Source of the DNA: JBDSTZ01 sp039927975
Lineage (GTDB): Bacteria; Pseudomonadota; Gammaproteobacteria; Burkholderiales; Burkholderiaceae_D
Length of the DNA: 13,356 bases
NCBI GenBank assembly: GCA_039927975.1
Contig: JBDSTZ010000454.1
Coordinates: 1-13,356 of the forward strand
Direction: 5' to 3'
Part shown: in pieces, positions 12,827 to 13,356 of the stretch
Position numbering within the stretch: position 1 is the stretch's first letter
Layout: every line of letters starts with the position of its first letter
Made by a program: the position numbers and the translations under genes
The notes under the pieces: generated by a model
Told to the model about the DNA's origin: nothing
Database searches by the model: none
The model's input: the letters and a program-made list of their open reading frames with translations, nothing else

Positions 12827-13356
12827 ATGACGACAAGGATGGGCAAGGTACTGACAACAAGTCTCAAGGCCATGGCGCTGGCCGGCGCACTGGCGGGGGC
12901 GTCCGGCGCGCTCGCCAACGCTGAACTGAACAAGCCGGCGCCGGCCTTCAGCGCCGTCGACGCCAACGGCAAGGCCGTCAAGCTCGACGCCTACAAGGGC
13001 AAGACGGTGGTGCTGGAATGGACCAACCACGAATGCCCCTTCGTCGCCAAGCATTACGACAGCGGCAACATCCCGGCCTTGCAGAAGGACGCCACCGGCA
13101 AGGGCGTGGTGTGGCTGCAGGTGATTTCCTCGGCGCCCGGCAAACAGGGCTTCATCGATGGCGCCACCGCGCGAAAACTCAACGCCGGTCGTGCGGCCAG
13201 TCCGAGCGACACGCTGCTCGACGCCGACGGCACGCTCGGCAAACTGTACGGCGCCCAGACCACGCCGCACATTTTCATCGTCGACCCGGCGGGTAGGCTG
13301 GTCTACAAGGGCGGCATCGACAGCATCGCCTCGAGCGACAAGGCCGACCTGGCGAA
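12827..13356 (+). CDS. Periplasmic thioredoxin-fold, peroxiredoxin-like protein (partial, runs off the right edge)
   Basis: The first 176 residues are visible. Residues 1 to about 30 are a signal peptide (ALA|NA). The mature part is an AhpC/TSA-Redoxin-type thioredoxin fold: NKPAPAFSAVDANGK, then WTNHECPFVAKHY with the only Cys (C70), KGVVWLQVISSAPGKQG, and the cis-Pro loop GAQTTPHIFIVD (P147). With one Cys rather than CxxC, it fits a one-Cys peroxiredoxin-like protein that is recycled by another thiol protein. The ATG at 12827 has a strong AAGGAG seven bases upstream. The gene follows the DsbD/ScsB-type gene by 46 bp, and the pair resembles ScsB with PrxL in Caulobacter; the likely role is periplasmic peroxide removal or thiol repair, powered by the membrane reductase. 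Substrate and peroxidase activity are inferred. Confidence 0.85.
   Translation, partial: MTTRMGKVLTTSLKAMALAGALAGASGALANAELNKPAPAFSAVDANGKAVKLDAYKGKTVVLEWTNHECPFVAKHYDSGNIPALQKDATGKGVVWLQVISSAPGKQGFIDGATARKLNAGRAASPSDTLLDADGTLGKLYGAQTTPHIFIVDPAGRLVYKGGIDSIASSDKADLA

Overview
The window (about 13.4 kb, GC-rich, with a strong G/C bias at third codon positions) looks like chromosomal DNA from a Gram-negative betaproteobacterium. Massilia, Duganella or another Oxalobacteraceae member is my best guess. That rests on the mix of outer-membrane TonB-dependent receptors, a secreted GH116 glycosidase and an ScsB/DsbD-type reductase, plus overall codon style; nothing here fixes the taxon.

Layout. (1) Positions 1-126 look like the end of an insertion sequence, most like the IS256 family, with the first 20 codons of a leftward-reading gene that is probably its transposase. 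(2) The element abuts a leftward calcineurin-like metallophosphoesterase (112-699) whose 3' end is missing, together with its last metal-binding motif. The IS appears to have cut it off and supplied the last codons and the stop. (3) Next is a leftward gene for a very acidic 77-residue protein (858-1091). (4) A rightward TonB-dependent receptor follows (1294-3879). It has a TTG start and an unusual Pro/Ala-rich tail after its last beta strand. (5) A 440-bp intergenic stretch (3880-4319) carries several perfect inverted repeats and the likely promoter of the next gene. (6) A secreted GH116-type glycoside hydrolase with a C-terminal CBM6 domain (4320-7160) converges on (7) a second TonB-dependent receptor of the Xanthomonas/Caulobacter type (7287-10058, leftward). 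(8) A 463-bp divergent intergenic region leads to (9) a DsbD/ScsB-type membrane thiol reductase (10522-12780) and (10) a periplasmic thioredoxin-fold, peroxiredoxin-like protein running off the right edge (12827-13356).

How the parts may fit together. The GH116-CBM6 enzyme between two TonB-dependent receptors suggests a small glycan-scavenging locus: the enzyme trims a beta-linked glycoside outside the cell or in the periplasm and a receptor imports the products. This is inference from position; no inner-membrane transporter, cytoplasmic catabolic enzyme or regulator gene lies in the window. The last two genes form a separate redox module in which electrons pass from the cytoplasm through the membrane protein to a periplasmic thiol protein. 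This resembles the ScsB-PrxL pairing described in Caulobacter.

No rRNA, tRNA, CRISPR array or phage gene was seen. I found no clearly novel system. The most unusual items are the tailed receptor, the GH116-CBM6 fusion with its altered nucleophile region, the hairpin-dense leader in front of it, and the IS-truncated phosphoesterase.
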